A stretch of DNA of 64,000 bases from Anaerolineae bacterium (GTDB taxonomy: Bacteria; Chloroflexota; Anaerolineae; Aggregatilineales; Phototrophicaceae): assembly GCA_017303635.1 (NCBI GenBank), contig JAFLCG010000012.1:1-64000 (forward strand), written 5' to 3'. Below, piece after piece: positions 51,165-59,222 of this stretch; the first letter of the stretch is position 1; each line of letters opens with the position of its first letter. The translations under genes and the position numbers were made by a program. Under the pieces are notes generated by a model. It had not been told where the DNA came from, searched no databases, and saw only the letters and a program-made list of their open reading frames with translations.

Positions 51165-51800
51165 TTATGGGTTACCCATCTCCCGCGCATACAGCTTGAT
51201 GCGTTCGCCTTCGCCCTGCGGGATGAAGCCCATCCGCTTCAGATAGTTGCTGTGATGCTCGCTGCCCGGCACGCTGTACAGGGTGGTCACACCCTGCGCG
51301 GGCAGCCGTTGATCCAGTTCCTGATAGAGGAACTGCCCTGCTTTCAGATCCCGGTAGCCTGCGATCACATAATCCAGCCGCACCACCGCTCGACCGGCTG
51401 CGTCCTGCTCGGTGATGAAGACGCCCACCGGCAGCATATCCCGCAGGATCAGGTAGACCATCTTGGCCCGATCCGCGTGATACTCGAACTGGGGGAAGAA
51501 CTTTGCCATATCCTTCTGATGGAACTCGAAGAACTGACGCAGATAACTGGAGTTGCGGTCGACTTCCAGCAGGCGGAAATAGGTCTTCTGGTTGAACATC
51601 TGCCAGAGGTAGTAGAGGTTGATGCCAATGATGAGGATGTTAACGCCGATCAGCGGGGGTTGCGCCAGCAGCACCCCGTAGACGGTAAACAGCACCGCCC
51701 CAGCTAAATTGAGCAAACGCAGCCTTAAGACTGAAGCCTGTGTCAAGGATACCGCGACCACTGCCGATGCGATGTAACCCAGAATTTCAACCGGTGTCAC
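51165..51800 (-). CDS. YgjV-like membrane protein fused to a GNAT-like acyltransferase domain
   Basis: A 211-residue protein. The first 80 residues have three membrane helices and resemble YgjV-type inner-membrane proteins (GYIASAVVAVSLTQASVLRLRLLN). The rest is soluble and resembles the C-terminal half of GNAT enzymes (DYVIAGYRDLKAGQFLYQEL, YLKRMGF). The start is GTG at 51800 with GAGGG about 9 bases upstream; the longer frame to 51869 starts inside the lexA promoter. It converges neither with lexA nor overlaps it: they are divergent with 130 bases between them. Function unknown. Confidence 0.7.
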   Translation of the reverse strand: MTPVEILGYIASAVVAVSLTQASVLRLRLLNLAGAVLFTVYGVLLAQPPLIGVNILIIGINLYYLWQMFNQKTYFRLLEVDRNSSYLRQFFEFHQKDMAKFFPQFEYHADRAKMVYLILRDMLPVGVFITEQDAAGRAVVRLDYVIAGYRDLKAGQFLYQELDQRLPAQGVTTLYSVPGSEHHSNYLKRMGFIPQGEGERIKLYAREMGNP

Positions 51801-51862
51801 AGCGATTTCCCTCTCTATGAAGAATGCTTTCTTTGAGTGTAACGCAAAATCCTGACAAGAAT

Positions 51863-51892
51863 TTGACAACCGAACTCATGTTCGCTTATACT
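51863..51892 (+). promoter_or_regulatory. lexA promoter with an embedded LexA operator
   Basis: A -35 TTGACA (51863-51868) and a -10 TATACT (51887-51892) are 18 bases apart. The spacer contains the palindrome CGAACTCATGTTCG (51871-51884), a match to the GAAC-N4-GTTC operator of Gram-positive-type LexA. A bound repressor would block RNA polymerase, so lexA should repress itself and be induced by DNA damage. Confidence 0.85.
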
Positions 51893-51930
51893 ATAGAACA
51901 ATCATTCGCTTTAGAATTGAGAGTAAGCAT

Positions 51931-52614
51931 ATGGCAAATAAAGACTTCAATAAACTCTCCGAACGGCAGCGTAATATTCTGCGGTTCATCGAGTCCTATG
52001 TGGAGGAAAACGGTTTCCCTCCCACCATCCGTCAGATCGGGGAAGCCACCAACATCAACTCGACCTCGGTGGTCAACTACAACCTGAACAAACTCAAGGA
52101 CGCGGGCTACCTCTCCCGGTCGCAGCATGTCTCACGCGGTCTGCGCCTGGTGAGCCAGTTGCCCGGCGAGCGTAAAGGCTCCCGCAAGAACGTCCAGCCC
52201 GCGCCGAAGATGCTGAAGATCTTCAAGTGGGGCTACATCCAGGCGGGCAAACCGCTGCCCACCCCGGAAGATGCGTACCCGGATGAGCATGATGCCGTGG
52301 AAGTGACCCCGGCGCTGCTGAACGGTTACGATCCGGCGGAAGTGTTCGCGCTGGAGGTCAAGGGCGATTCGATGATCGACGCCATGATCCGCGAAGGTGA
52401 CATCGTCATTTTCAAGCGGCAGGAAACGGCCAACAACGGCGATATGGTCGCCGTCTGGCTGAGCGACCGGGGCGAAACCACGCTCAAGTACTTCCATAAG
52501 GAAGGCTCGCGCATCCGCCTCCAGCCCGCGCATCCGACCATGGAAGCCATCTACGTGGATGCCCGCCAGTGCCGCGTTGAAGGCAAGGTGCTTTCGGTCA
52601 TCCGGCACCTCTAA
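51931..52614 (+). CDS. lexA: LexA repressor
   Basis: A 227-residue SOS repressor. The winged helix-turn-helix covers about 5-70 (SERQRNILRFIESYVEENGFPP and IRQIGEATNINSTSVVNYNL). The self-cleavage site is Ala105-Gly106 in YIQAGKPL. The catalytic pair is Ser147 (VKGDSMID) and Lys186 (TTLKYF). It represses SOS genes and cleaves itself when RecA is activated. Its promoter carries an operator. It is followed by a terminator and lies divergent from the YgjV-like gene. SOS targets in this window were not found with certainty. Confidence 0.97.
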   Translation: MANKDFNKLSERQRNILRFIESYVEENGFPPTIRQIGEATNINSTSVVNYNLNKLKDAGYLSRSQHVSRGLRLVSQLPGERKGSRKNVQPAPKMLKIFKWGYIQAGKPLPTPEDAYPDEHDAVEVTPALLNGYDPAEVFALEVKGDSMIDAMIREGDIVIFKRQETANNGDMVAVWLSDRGETTLKYFHKEGSRIRLQPAHPTMEAIYVDARQCRVEGKVLSVIRHL

Positions 52615-52632
52615 GTCTTAGCTGACCCAGTA

Positions 52633-52660
52633 AGGCGGCCCAAGCGGGCCGCTTTTTATT
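52633..52660 (+). terminator. Intrinsic terminator after lexA
   Basis: A 7-bp GC-rich stem (GCGGCCC with GGGCCGC, 4-base loop) is followed by TTTTTATTT, 20 bases after the stop codon. Confidence 0.9.
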
Positions 52661-52790
52661 TGTGCCAATCCCCCCAGGAATTGGGGGTGGCTGAACCTGC
52701 CTTCACTCATCGCGGACTCAGCATCTGCCGCTACAGTAGTAATCATCCAAGTTGGTTAACCCATCCCGTAGAGCGATTTACTGGTAGAAA

Positions 52791-53429
52791 GTGAGTGTGG
52801 CGATGTCATTAATTCTATTTGTGATTGGTGCGATCATGGTGTATTCAGGCCGCTTTGCCTTTGGCGGCTTTCGGGCGGAAGGCCGGCATGTGCGGGCGGG
52901 CGGCCTGGTGCTGATGGCCCCGGCGGCGCTGACCTTCGTGGCGGCGTTGATCGGCGGCATGATGTTCGCCGGTAACCTCCAGGCGCTGCAGGGCTTCCTC
53001 TCGCTGATCGGCGTGCTGGAGTTCTTCGGCCTGATGGTCGCGACCTGGCTGGCCTACATTCTGGTTGCGGACCCCGCCGGCGCGCCGCGCTTGCCGGGCG
53101 TCCTGGGTGAGATCCAGGCGGAGCGTGAACACAAGGTCAATCCGCTGGAGGAAGTGCGCAAGGCCCGGGCGCAGCAGGTGCCCGCGCCGGAAAACCACGC
53201 GGCACATCCGCTCAACCGGCAGGTGCAGATGTCCACCCGTGTTGAAACCTTCGGCAAAATCCTGAACGTCAAGCAGGCGGCCAGCTTCATGAACCTGCCG
53301 GAACCGGCGATTGTGGGCATGATCCACGAGGGGCAGCTTCCGGCGGTGCGCTCCGGCGGCGATTACGCCATCGCCCGGTCGCGGCTGGAAGAGATCAAGT
53401 CCAACGGGCGCGTTGACCTGGGCGACTAA
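52791..53429 (+). CDS. Membrane protein with C-terminal excisionase-like HTH
   Basis: A 212-residue protein with three membrane helices in the first 105 residues (LILFVIGAIMVYSG, LMAPAALTFVAALIGGMMF, FGLMVATWLAYILV), a polar linker and, at about 155-205, a MerR/excisionase-type helix-turn-helix: ILNVKQAASFMNLPEPAIVGMIHEGQLPAV with IARSRLEEI. This would place a DNA-binding domain on the inner face of the membrane. The start is either GTG at 52791 or ATG at 52803; neither has a clear ribosome site. It lies after lexA, and a terminator separates them, so the link is only spatial. Confidence 0.7.
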   Translation: MSVAMSLILFVIGAIMVYSGRFAFGGFRAEGRHVRAGGLVLMAPAALTFVAALIGGMMFAGNLQALQGFLSLIGVLEFFGLMVATWLAYILVADPAGAPRLPGVLGEIQAEREHKVNPLEEVRKARAQQVPAPENHAAHPLNRQVQMSTRVETFGKILNVKQAASFMNLPEPAIVGMIHEGQLPAVRSGGDYAIARSRLEEIKSNGRVDLGD

Positions 53430-53455
53430 CCCCAGCGTGCGTTTCAGCTATCGAT

Positions 53456-53483
53456 GGGCGGGGCCAACACCCCGCCTTTTTGT
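53456..53483 (+). terminator. Intrinsic terminator after the membrane HTH gene
   Basis: A 7-bp stem (GGCGGGG with CCCCGCC around CCAACA) is followed by TTTTTG, 27 bases after the stop. Confidence 0.88.
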
Positions 53484-53603
53484 TTGTGCATCCCGCTAGT
53501 CCTCATCTGATCCCGCACCCCCTTCCCGGTGAACTTTATCGTCCGTACCCGCTTTTCGGGTAAAATAGAGGTATAGTCGTCACCATATGCAGGGAGAATC
53601 TGT

Positions 53604-54053
53604 ATGGAGTTGATCCCACTCCTGAAACAGGTCGAACTCTTCCAGGGCCTGACCGCGGCCCAGTTGGAGAAAATCGTCGCCATCGGAACGCACCGCACTG
53701 TCCCGGAGGAGGCCGTCATCTTCCAGCAGGGGAGCGCGGGCGATGCACTGTATGTGATCGTCAACGGACAGGTGGAAATCCGCTTCGACCAACCGGAGGG
53801 CGGCAGCCGCGCCGGACTCTACATGGGGGCCGGGCAGTTGGTCGGGGAGATGGCCTTGCTCGATCACGGGCCGCGTTCAGCGACGGTGGCGGCGGTCGGC
53901 GGGGAGGCCGCGTTCATCCGCATCGGCAGCGCCGACTTCATGCAGCTCTGCCAGCAGGACACCGCGATTGGCTTCACGCTGATGCGGAACCTGGCGATGG
54001 ACCTGAGCTTTAAGCTGCGGCAGCGCAATTACCGCCCATCCAGCGGGGACTAA
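53604..54053 (+). CDS. Cyclic-nucleotide-binding domain protein
   Basis: A 149-residue protein that is one cNMP-binding domain. The phosphate-binding cassette GEMALLDHGPRSATV is complete with Glu and Arg, which bind cAMP or a similar nucleotide. No DNA-binding domain follows, so it is a binding module rather than a CRP-type activator. An AGGGAG is upstream. It forms a pair with the 69-residue gene that follows after 12 bases. Confidence 0.88.
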   Translation: MELIPLLKQVELFQGLTAAQLEKIVAIGTHRTVPEEAVIFQQGSAGDALYVIVNGQVEIRFDQPEGGSRAGLYMGAGQLVGEMALLDHGPRSATVAAVGGEAAFIRIGSADFMQLCQQDTAIGFTLMRNLAMDLSFKLRQRNYRPSSGD

Positions 54054-54065
54054 AGGGGCAGCGCC

Positions 54066-54275
54066 ATGATCTACAAAGTCAGCTACGTGGTTCAGGGCGG
54101 GGAATACCCCGGCGGCATCAAGAATGAAACCGAGCGCCCGAAGGTGGGCGATACGGTGCAGATCGGGCGGACGAAGTTCACCGTGACCGAGGTGCATGAG
54201 ATCATGCCGCCGCGGGATGACTTCCAGTTCCTCCATGCTACGATCCGCCCGCAGTTCGACGAGGCGGGGACGTAA
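54066..54275 (+). CDS. Small protein of unknown function following the cNMP gene
   Basis: A 69-residue, strand-rich protein (MIYKVSYVVQGGEYPGGI, VGDTVQIGRTKFTVTEVHEIM) resembling a small SH3-like barrel. It starts 12 bases after the cNMP-binding gene with a GGGG-type ribosome site, so they are likely co-translated. No family was recognised. Confidence 0.6.
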   Translation: MIYKVSYVVQGGEYPGGIKNETERPKVGDTVQIGRTKFTVTEVHEIMPPRDDFQFLHATIRPQFDEAGT

Positions 54276-54293
54276 TCCCGGTCGAACGCTTTT

Positions 54294-54515
54294 GCGGCGG
54301 CGGCGGCGGCGGCGGCGGCGATGACCTAAGGCCAACATTTGGCGGCTGTTCCGGTCATTGCCGCCAATTTTGTCTCGGCAGCTTGGCTGTTTGGCGGCGG
54401 TTAATCCCTTTCCCTATCCACACTTTGCGCCGTGTTGACGCGGTTTGATCTTCCTCAGCGTAGCACAGAACCGGGGTGAAAACGGGACAAATGTTCCGAT
54501 TTTGTCCCGGTTTTT
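54294..54515 (+). repeat. Dispersed element, copy 3, with GGC tract and terminal hairpin
   Basis: It begins with nine GCG units (54294-54320), passes through TCTCGGCAGCTTGGCTG and GCGCCGTGTTGACG, and ends with the hairpin CGGGACAAA/TTTGTCCCG then GTTTTT (54483-54515), a perfect terminator-like form. The same order is seen on the minus strand at 39229-39405. It may be a mobile repeat or a transcribed non-coding RNA with its own terminator. Confidence 0.6.
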
Positions 54516-54629
54516 GCGTTCGGGGGGGGGAGGGCCAGAGCGCCAGACGTTCAAACGTCTGGCTACCGGGGTCAAGCCCACTGAAGGGGCTGGGGCTTAT
54601 AAGGATAGGTTTTATGTGAGGTTGCGGCA

Positions 54630-54895
54630 AAGACGGAACCTCACCCTCCCTAAAGGGACTTCCTTCGGTCGCAACCCCTCTCCCGCGCGACCCTGAGTGG
54701 TTGGGAAAAGGAGGTCGATGCAGGAGTCGGGTCGTCCCTAAAGGGATGACCTTCGGTCACTGAGAGGGGCTTTCGGAGGGCGACCCGCCGGGTCGCCACC
54801 ACACGGTGGGGGTGGTTTGCTGGCGGCGGACGCGCTGTCCCACGGGGACGCTTCGCACGTGCGCGTCCCTACTCCTTAGAATGTGTAAGGTTCTT
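54630..54895. repeat. Dense block of dispersed repeats before the small secreted-protein gene
   Basis: It contains ACCTCACCCTCCCTAAAGGG, ACTTCCTTCGGTCGCAACCC, GAGAGGGGCTTTCGGA, then GGGCGACCCGCCGGGTCGCC (54778-54797) and a GGACGC/GCGTCC palindrome ending TCCCTACTCC (to about 54878). The same series recurs at 55428-55830. There is no gene here. Confidence 0.75.
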
Positions 54896-55369
54896 CTAGC
54901 GGGGGAATGGGGTATCTGTCGTGGCTATTTCCATTGGGCCTCCCAGTTGTATGCAACCATTGGCATTCAGGGTATTCCATCGATCAACGTGTTGAGAAAA
55001 AACATCCATTGGCATGATACTCACTGTGGTAGTCAGTCGGAGTGGTATCTTGATCTGCTCGCTGAGATTCTGTATCTCCTCAAGGAGCGCCGATGAGCCT
55101 ACAAGCGGGGTAGGAAAGGGCCTCGATTCAACTTGAACATATACCATTAGCTCGCCGGGCTTTGAACAGGCGAGAGCAGCCACCGCCCAAACCTTATACC
55201 CGGCGATATACTCTGGGATACCGTACCGTCCGGGGTCAAAGCGTCCGGGGTCAGAAGTTGCGCTAGCGTTAGGTTGGCTTGAGTTGGGCGAGGAGGTAGC
55301 GCCAATTACAAAGACTAGTATTGCACTTCCGCTGAAGACCAACAGAAATACAGTCAATATTTTTTTCAT
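54896..55369 (-). CDS. Small secreted or anchored protein of unknown function
   Basis: A 157-residue protein with an N-terminal signal or anchor (KKILTVFLLVFSGSAILVFV), followed by a polar linker and an outer domain with WAVAALACSKPGELMVYVQV and a second Cys in LNANGCIQLGGP, so a disulfide is possible. GGGGGAA lies just before the ATG. No family was recognised. It is flanked on both sides by long repeat blocks, so it may have been carried with them. Confidence 0.6.
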   Translation of the reverse strand: MKKILTVFLLVFSGSAILVFVIGATSSPNSSQPNASATSDPGRFDPGRYGIPEYIAGYKVWAVAALACSKPGELMVYVQVESRPFPTPLVGSSALLEEIQNLSEQIKIPLRLTTTVSIMPMDVFSQHVDRWNTLNANGCIQLGGPMEIATTDTPFPR

Positions 55370-55427
55370 GTATTCCCCCGAAATCTATTTCCAGGATGAA
55401 CCCTAATTTTACAGAAAAGATCCATTG

Positions 55428-55830
55428 TGACGGAACCTCACACTCCCTAACGGGACTTCCTTCGGTCGCAACCCCTCTCCCGCGCGACCCTTACGGGTTG
55501 GGAAAGGGCGGCGATGCGGGAGTCGGGTTGTCCCTGAAGGGATGACCTTCGGTCACTGAGAGGGGCTTTCGGATGGCGTGCGGATAGGCTCTGGCAGCGG
55601 AGCAGGATTTGGATGGAGTAACGCACAGACGCCTCACCCTCCCTAAAGGGACTTCCTTCGGTCGCAACCCCTCTCCGATTCGGCGGCGCGTAGTGTGTTG
55701 GTTGGATAAAGGCTGTTCTGCGCCGCCTGGAGAGGGGCTTTCGGAGGGCGACCCGCCGGGTCGCCACTACACGGTGGGGTTGGTTCGCTGGCGTCGGACG
55801 CGCAACGGCGCGTACCTACCTAGTGACCGA
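55428..55830. repeat. Second dense block of dispersed repeats
   Basis: Two units of the CTCCCTAA-GGGACTTCCTTCGG type (55428-55573 and 55629-55746) are followed by GGGCGACCCGCCGGGTCGCC (55746-55765) and a GGACGCGC palindrome with TACCTACC end (to about 55820). The unit order, including GTTGGTTCGCTGGCG after the palindrome, parallels 54640-54880, so the blocks are duplicates. The remaining bases to 55898 hold no recognisable gene. Confidence 0.75.
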
Positions 55831-55898
55831 TTTCCCGAATTTGGACAATCTGTAGTAGAACTGACTCATCTGTTGATTGAGCATCGGGTAATTGCGCT

Positions 55899-56903
55899 AT
55901 GTCGCATGTATTTATCAGTTACAGTAGAAAAGACAGCAATTTACGTGATGATATCGTCGCCTATATCAAGGAATGGGGCCATGTCCCCTGGTATGATGAG
56001 CATGGGATTGAAGGAGGAGATATTTGGCCTGACTCGATAGACGCGCACATTGAGGAGGCATACGCTTTCATTGTGGTTTGTTCAGAGAATGCAGCAGAAT
56101 CAGACTACGTCAAGTATGAATGGGCCTTCGCATTAGGCCAAGGAGTTGATGTCTTTCCGATTTCGTTTGGCCCCCCGAAGGACAAATTGATGGATCACCC
56201 CAAGTTCGATTCAATTAATGTAATAGATGTTACAGAACCTGAAAGAATCAAAGGTCTTCGTGACTCAATAAGTTTATGTAAAGATAAGTCATTTCTGGTG
56301 CGTTACACAGAAGGTGAATTAGTTCGCATCTTAACTCCAACAAGAGTTTGCATTGGATATACGGAATTGATCGCTCAGTTGCAGTCACGATGGGGATTTC
56401 AGTTTGAAACCGTGTTTTGGCAAAAGCTATTGGGCGAAGCTAATAAGTGTATGAAGCAGCTCTGCGAAAATGATTTGCCCGATTTCTGGTTACATTCAGC
56501 TCATGCTGTAACCAAGCGACAAAAACGAATGTTTGAAGATGACTTTAAACTAATCGAATTGGTTAGTCGTCTGTTGAGAGATGCATGGATTAGCATTCAG
56601 GCACTCGAACATGATAGCAACTTGGCTGGGTATGTCGCGAAATTCCAAGATGATTTCAAGAGCCTAATGTCAGCATGGTCACAATTAGAAGTGCGCCTAA
56701 AGAGTTATCACTCCAATTTACAGCATTACCCCGTTTTCAGAAGAACACTTGATGAAGTATTGTATATTGGTCGGCAAATCTCACTTGATGATTTGTATCA
56801 GCGATACGGAGTCATGGCCACACTTACAACAGAGATGACATCAAGTGAGCTTAGAGACTTGATAAGTCAAGTTCGCAATATGATAGCGATGCGGTTTGAT
56901 TAA
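55899..56903 (+). CDS. TIR-domain protein with helical C-terminal region
   Basis: A 334-residue protein. Residues 1-140 are a TIR domain: VFISYSRKD, GIEGGDIWPDSIDAHIEEA, and SDYVKYEWAFALGQ with Glu74 at the likely NADase position. Residues 170-334 are helical with no recognised family (LLGEANKCMKQLCE, LIELVSRLLRDAWISI). TIR proteins in bacteria commonly act in antiphage defence by degrading NAD or making signal nucleotides. The gene is much more AT-rich than the surroundings and lies in the repeat island. It is separate from the membrane protein gene by 231 bases. It has no obvious ribosome site, so the start is by alignment. Confidence 0.85.
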   Translation: MSHVFISYSRKDSNLRDDIVAYIKEWGHVPWYDEHGIEGGDIWPDSIDAHIEEAYAFIVVCSENAAESDYVKYEWAFALGQGVDVFPISFGPPKDKLMDHPKFDSINVIDVTEPERIKGLRDSISLCKDKSFLVRYTEGELVRILTPTRVCIGYTELIAQLQSRWGFQFETVFWQKLLGEANKCMKQLCENDLPDFWLHSAHAVTKRQKRMFEDDFKLIELVSRLLRDAWISIQALEHDSNLAGYVAKFQDDFKSLMSAWSQLEVRLKSYHSNLQHYPVFRRTLDEVLYIGRQISLDDLYQRYGVMATLTTEMTSSELRDLISQVRNMIAMRFD

Positions 56904-56931
56904 GATAGGAACTACGCAAACGTGTCTCTTT

Positions 56932-56962
56932 TAGGGACGCGCACCGGCGCGTCCCTACTCCT
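56932..56962. repeat. Dispersed palindrome with GGACGCGC core
   Basis: TAGGGACGCGCACCG with CGGCGCGTCCCTACTCC, about 30 bases after the TIR gene. Outer ends TAGGGAC/GTCCCTA match the other palindromes. Confidence 0.7.
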
Positions 56963-57134
56963 GAGGGAGGTCAAAAGTATGGTCGATCATGCCGAGAGTG
57001 TGCAACGCTGTAGACTATTGATCTACAGACTATAGGCTACAGGGGATGTGAAAATACCTACATGATTACGCGAACAGAATAATTTGCCGCTAGAATATTT
57101 GCATACTTCTTCTCCAAAAAGGGCAGGCTGAATT

Positions 57135-57893
57135 ATGTGGCTCTTTCAATCACCCGAACCTGCACTACAGTCCACAGAATGGTTTCGTGACCCAGCATGG
57201 CTTGCGGTTATTCTTGCTGTAGTAGCAATAATCGTTGGTGCAGGGGTCAGTATCTTCATCTTCTTGCGTCAGAATAAGCGTAAAACACTCTCCTACGAGA
57301 TTCGCAGTTACGTACCGTTACTTAATGTTGACTCTCAAGTCAAAGATAAACTTCAGATTACCTATAACGGTAAAGTTGTGAATGATCTGAAGCTTCTCGT
57401 TGTTCGCCTTCTGAATGACGGTGATATTCCAATTGAATCCAGAGATTTTGATGAGATGGTATCTGTTGATCTGGGTGAGACTGCTGAGATATTGATCGCA
57501 GAAATATCTTCAGCTCAGCCTAAAGAGCTAAAGGCAAAAGTAACTTCGGAAAAAAATCGCGCTTTACTTCAACCTCTTTTGCTCAATCAGACTGATTGGG
57601 TAGAGTTAAAGTTGATTGTGGCTGGAGCTTCCTCACATCCAAAAGTTGCTGGCAGAATTGTAGGTGTAAAGAGTATAAAAACCATACAACAAAATACTTT
57701 TATGATAAGGTACTTAATTGTATATTCATTTATTGGTGTTTTAGCTTTTTCTAGTATATTATTAGCAGTGCGCTGGCTTCAAGACGATAATATATCAGAA
57801 CCACTATTGCTTGGTATTTCGACTGTGATGGCTTTATTGTTAACTGCAATGCAGCCGTTTACTCAGCGAAAATCATCAATAAGCGATGAATAG
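57135..57893 (+). CDS. Membrane protein with cytoplasmic or outer beta domain, function unknown
   Basis: A 252-residue protein with a membrane helix at about 22-45 (LAVILAVVAIIVGAGVSIFIFL), a domain of 130 residues (SYEIRSYVPLLN and KVVNDLKLLVVRLLNDGDIPI, a pattern common in a widespread unclassified group), and two helices near the C-terminus (about 195-218 and 225-240). It is AT-rich like the TIR gene. As it follows the TIR gene on the same strand, a two-gene unit is possible, although a repeat and 231 bases lie between. Confidence 0.65.
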   Translation: MWLFQSPEPALQSTEWFRDPAWLAVILAVVAIIVGAGVSIFIFLRQNKRKTLSYEIRSYVPLLNVDSQVKDKLQITYNGKVVNDLKLLVVRLLNDGDIPIESRDFDEMVSVDLGETAEILIAEISSAQPKELKAKVTSEKNRALLQPLLLNQTDWVELKLIVAGASSHPKVAGRIVGVKSIKTIQQNTFMIRYLIVYSFIGVLAFSSILLAVRWLQDDNISEPLLLGISTVMALLLTAMQPFTQRKSSISDE

Positions 57894-58007
57894 TAAACCG
57901 TAATCTCCCCCCGCCACCTTCCGCGCACCTAATACGTATATGAGAGCAGCGACGGAATTTTCCGTTCTGGCTGTATACTGTCAAGCATAGATTGTGAAGG
58001 CTATCAC

Positions 58008-59204
58008 ATGCGTATTATCGTACACACGGGTAAAGGCGGCGTCGGCAAGACCAGCATCTCAGCGGCGACGGCCTTGCGCTGCGCCGAACTCGGCCTGAAA
58101 ACCATCGTCCTCAGCACGGATACCGCCCACAGCCTGGGCGACTCGCTCGAAAAAGAGATCGGCCCGGAGCCGGTTGAGATTTACCCCAACCTGTGGGCGC
58201 AGGAAGTCGATGCCCGCTACTCGATGGATAAGTACTGGGGTCTGTTCCAGAAGTACATGGTGGCGCTCTTCAGCAAGCAGGGCGTGGAGGATGTGGTGGC
58301 GGAAGAAGTCACCATCCTGCCCGGGCTGGAAGAAGGCGCGCATCTGCTGTGGATCAACAAGTACGTCAATGAGAACTTCTATGACGTGCTGATCGTGGAT
58401 GCCGCCCCGACCGCCGAGACTCTGCGCCTGCTCAGTCTACCGGATGTGACGCGCTGGTGGTTCGACAAAATCCTGAGCCTGACGCGCGGCGTGAGCAAGG
58501 TCATCCGCCCGATCAGCCGCCTGATGCGCCGGGGCGACTCGCTGCCGGATGACGACGCCTGGGGGCAGGTCAACGAGCTCTTCGACACGCTGGATAAAGT
58601 CCGCAAGCTGCTGACCGACCCGGCCATGTCCAGCATCCGGTTGGTGGTCAACCCGGAGAAGATGGTCATCAAAGAGACTCAGCGTACCTACACGTACCTG
58701 AACCTGTATGGCTACGCGACCGATGCCATCCTGTGTAACCGCATCATCCCGCCGGAAGTGACCGATCCGTACTTCGCCATGTGGAAGGCCAACCAGCAGG
58801 ACAACATCGCTTACATCGGTGAAGCCTTTGGCGAACTGCCGGTGATGAAAGCGCCGCTGTTTGGTCACGAAGTCGGCGGGTTGGATACGCTCCGCAAGCT
58901 GGCGGACGCGCTCTACGCGGATAAGAACCCGGCCACGCAGATGTTCGACGGGCAGACCCACCGCATCGAAGGCGACTCGACAACCGGCTTCACGCTGGTG
59001 GTGCCGCTGCCGTTCGCCAATAAGGACGACCTGGATCTGTATCGTTCACGGGATGAACTCACCCTGCGGGTGGGGCCATACCGCCGCAATATTGTCCTGC
59101 CGTATGCCCTCTGGGACCTGGAAATAGGTGATGCCCGATTTGATCAATCTACCCTCCGCATCCGCTTCGTCAACGACGAACGGCAGCGGCAGCCCGCCAG
59201 TTAA
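58008..59204 (+). CDS. ArsA/Get3-family ATPase with C-terminal HSP20-like domain
   Basis: A 398-residue ATPase. The deviant Walker A KGGVGKT is at about 8-14 (TGKGGVGKTSIS), switch I is STDTAHSLGDSL and switch II is IVDAAPTAETLRLL. The C-terminal 80 residues form an alpha-crystallin-like domain (GFTLVVPLPFANKDDLDLYR). Arsenite-binding cysteines are lacking in the usual places, so a role in membrane-protein or client handling is more likely than arsenite export. It stands before a UbiB-like gene. A TATACT lies about 20 bases upstream of the ATG region. Confidence 0.92.
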   Translation: MRIIVHTGKGGVGKTSISAATALRCAELGLKTIVLSTDTAHSLGDSLEKEIGPEPVEIYPNLWAQEVDARYSMDKYWGLFQKYMVALFSKQGVEDVVAEEVTILPGLEEGAHLLWINKYVNENFYDVLIVDAAPTAETLRLLSLPDVTRWWFDKILSLTRGVSKVIRPISRLMRRGDSLPDDDAWGQVNELFDTLDKVRKLLTDPAMSSIRLVVNPEKMVIKETQRTYTYLNLYGYATDAILCNRIIPPEVTDPYFAMWKANQQDNIAYIGEAFGELPVMKAPLFGHEVGGLDTLRKLADALYADKNPATQMFDGQTHRIEGDSTTGFTLVVPLPFANKDDLDLYRSRDELTLRVGPYRRNIVLPYALWDLEIGDARFDQSTLRIRFVNDERQRQPAS

Positions 59205-59222
59205 ACAGTTCTCGCGGCGGGT

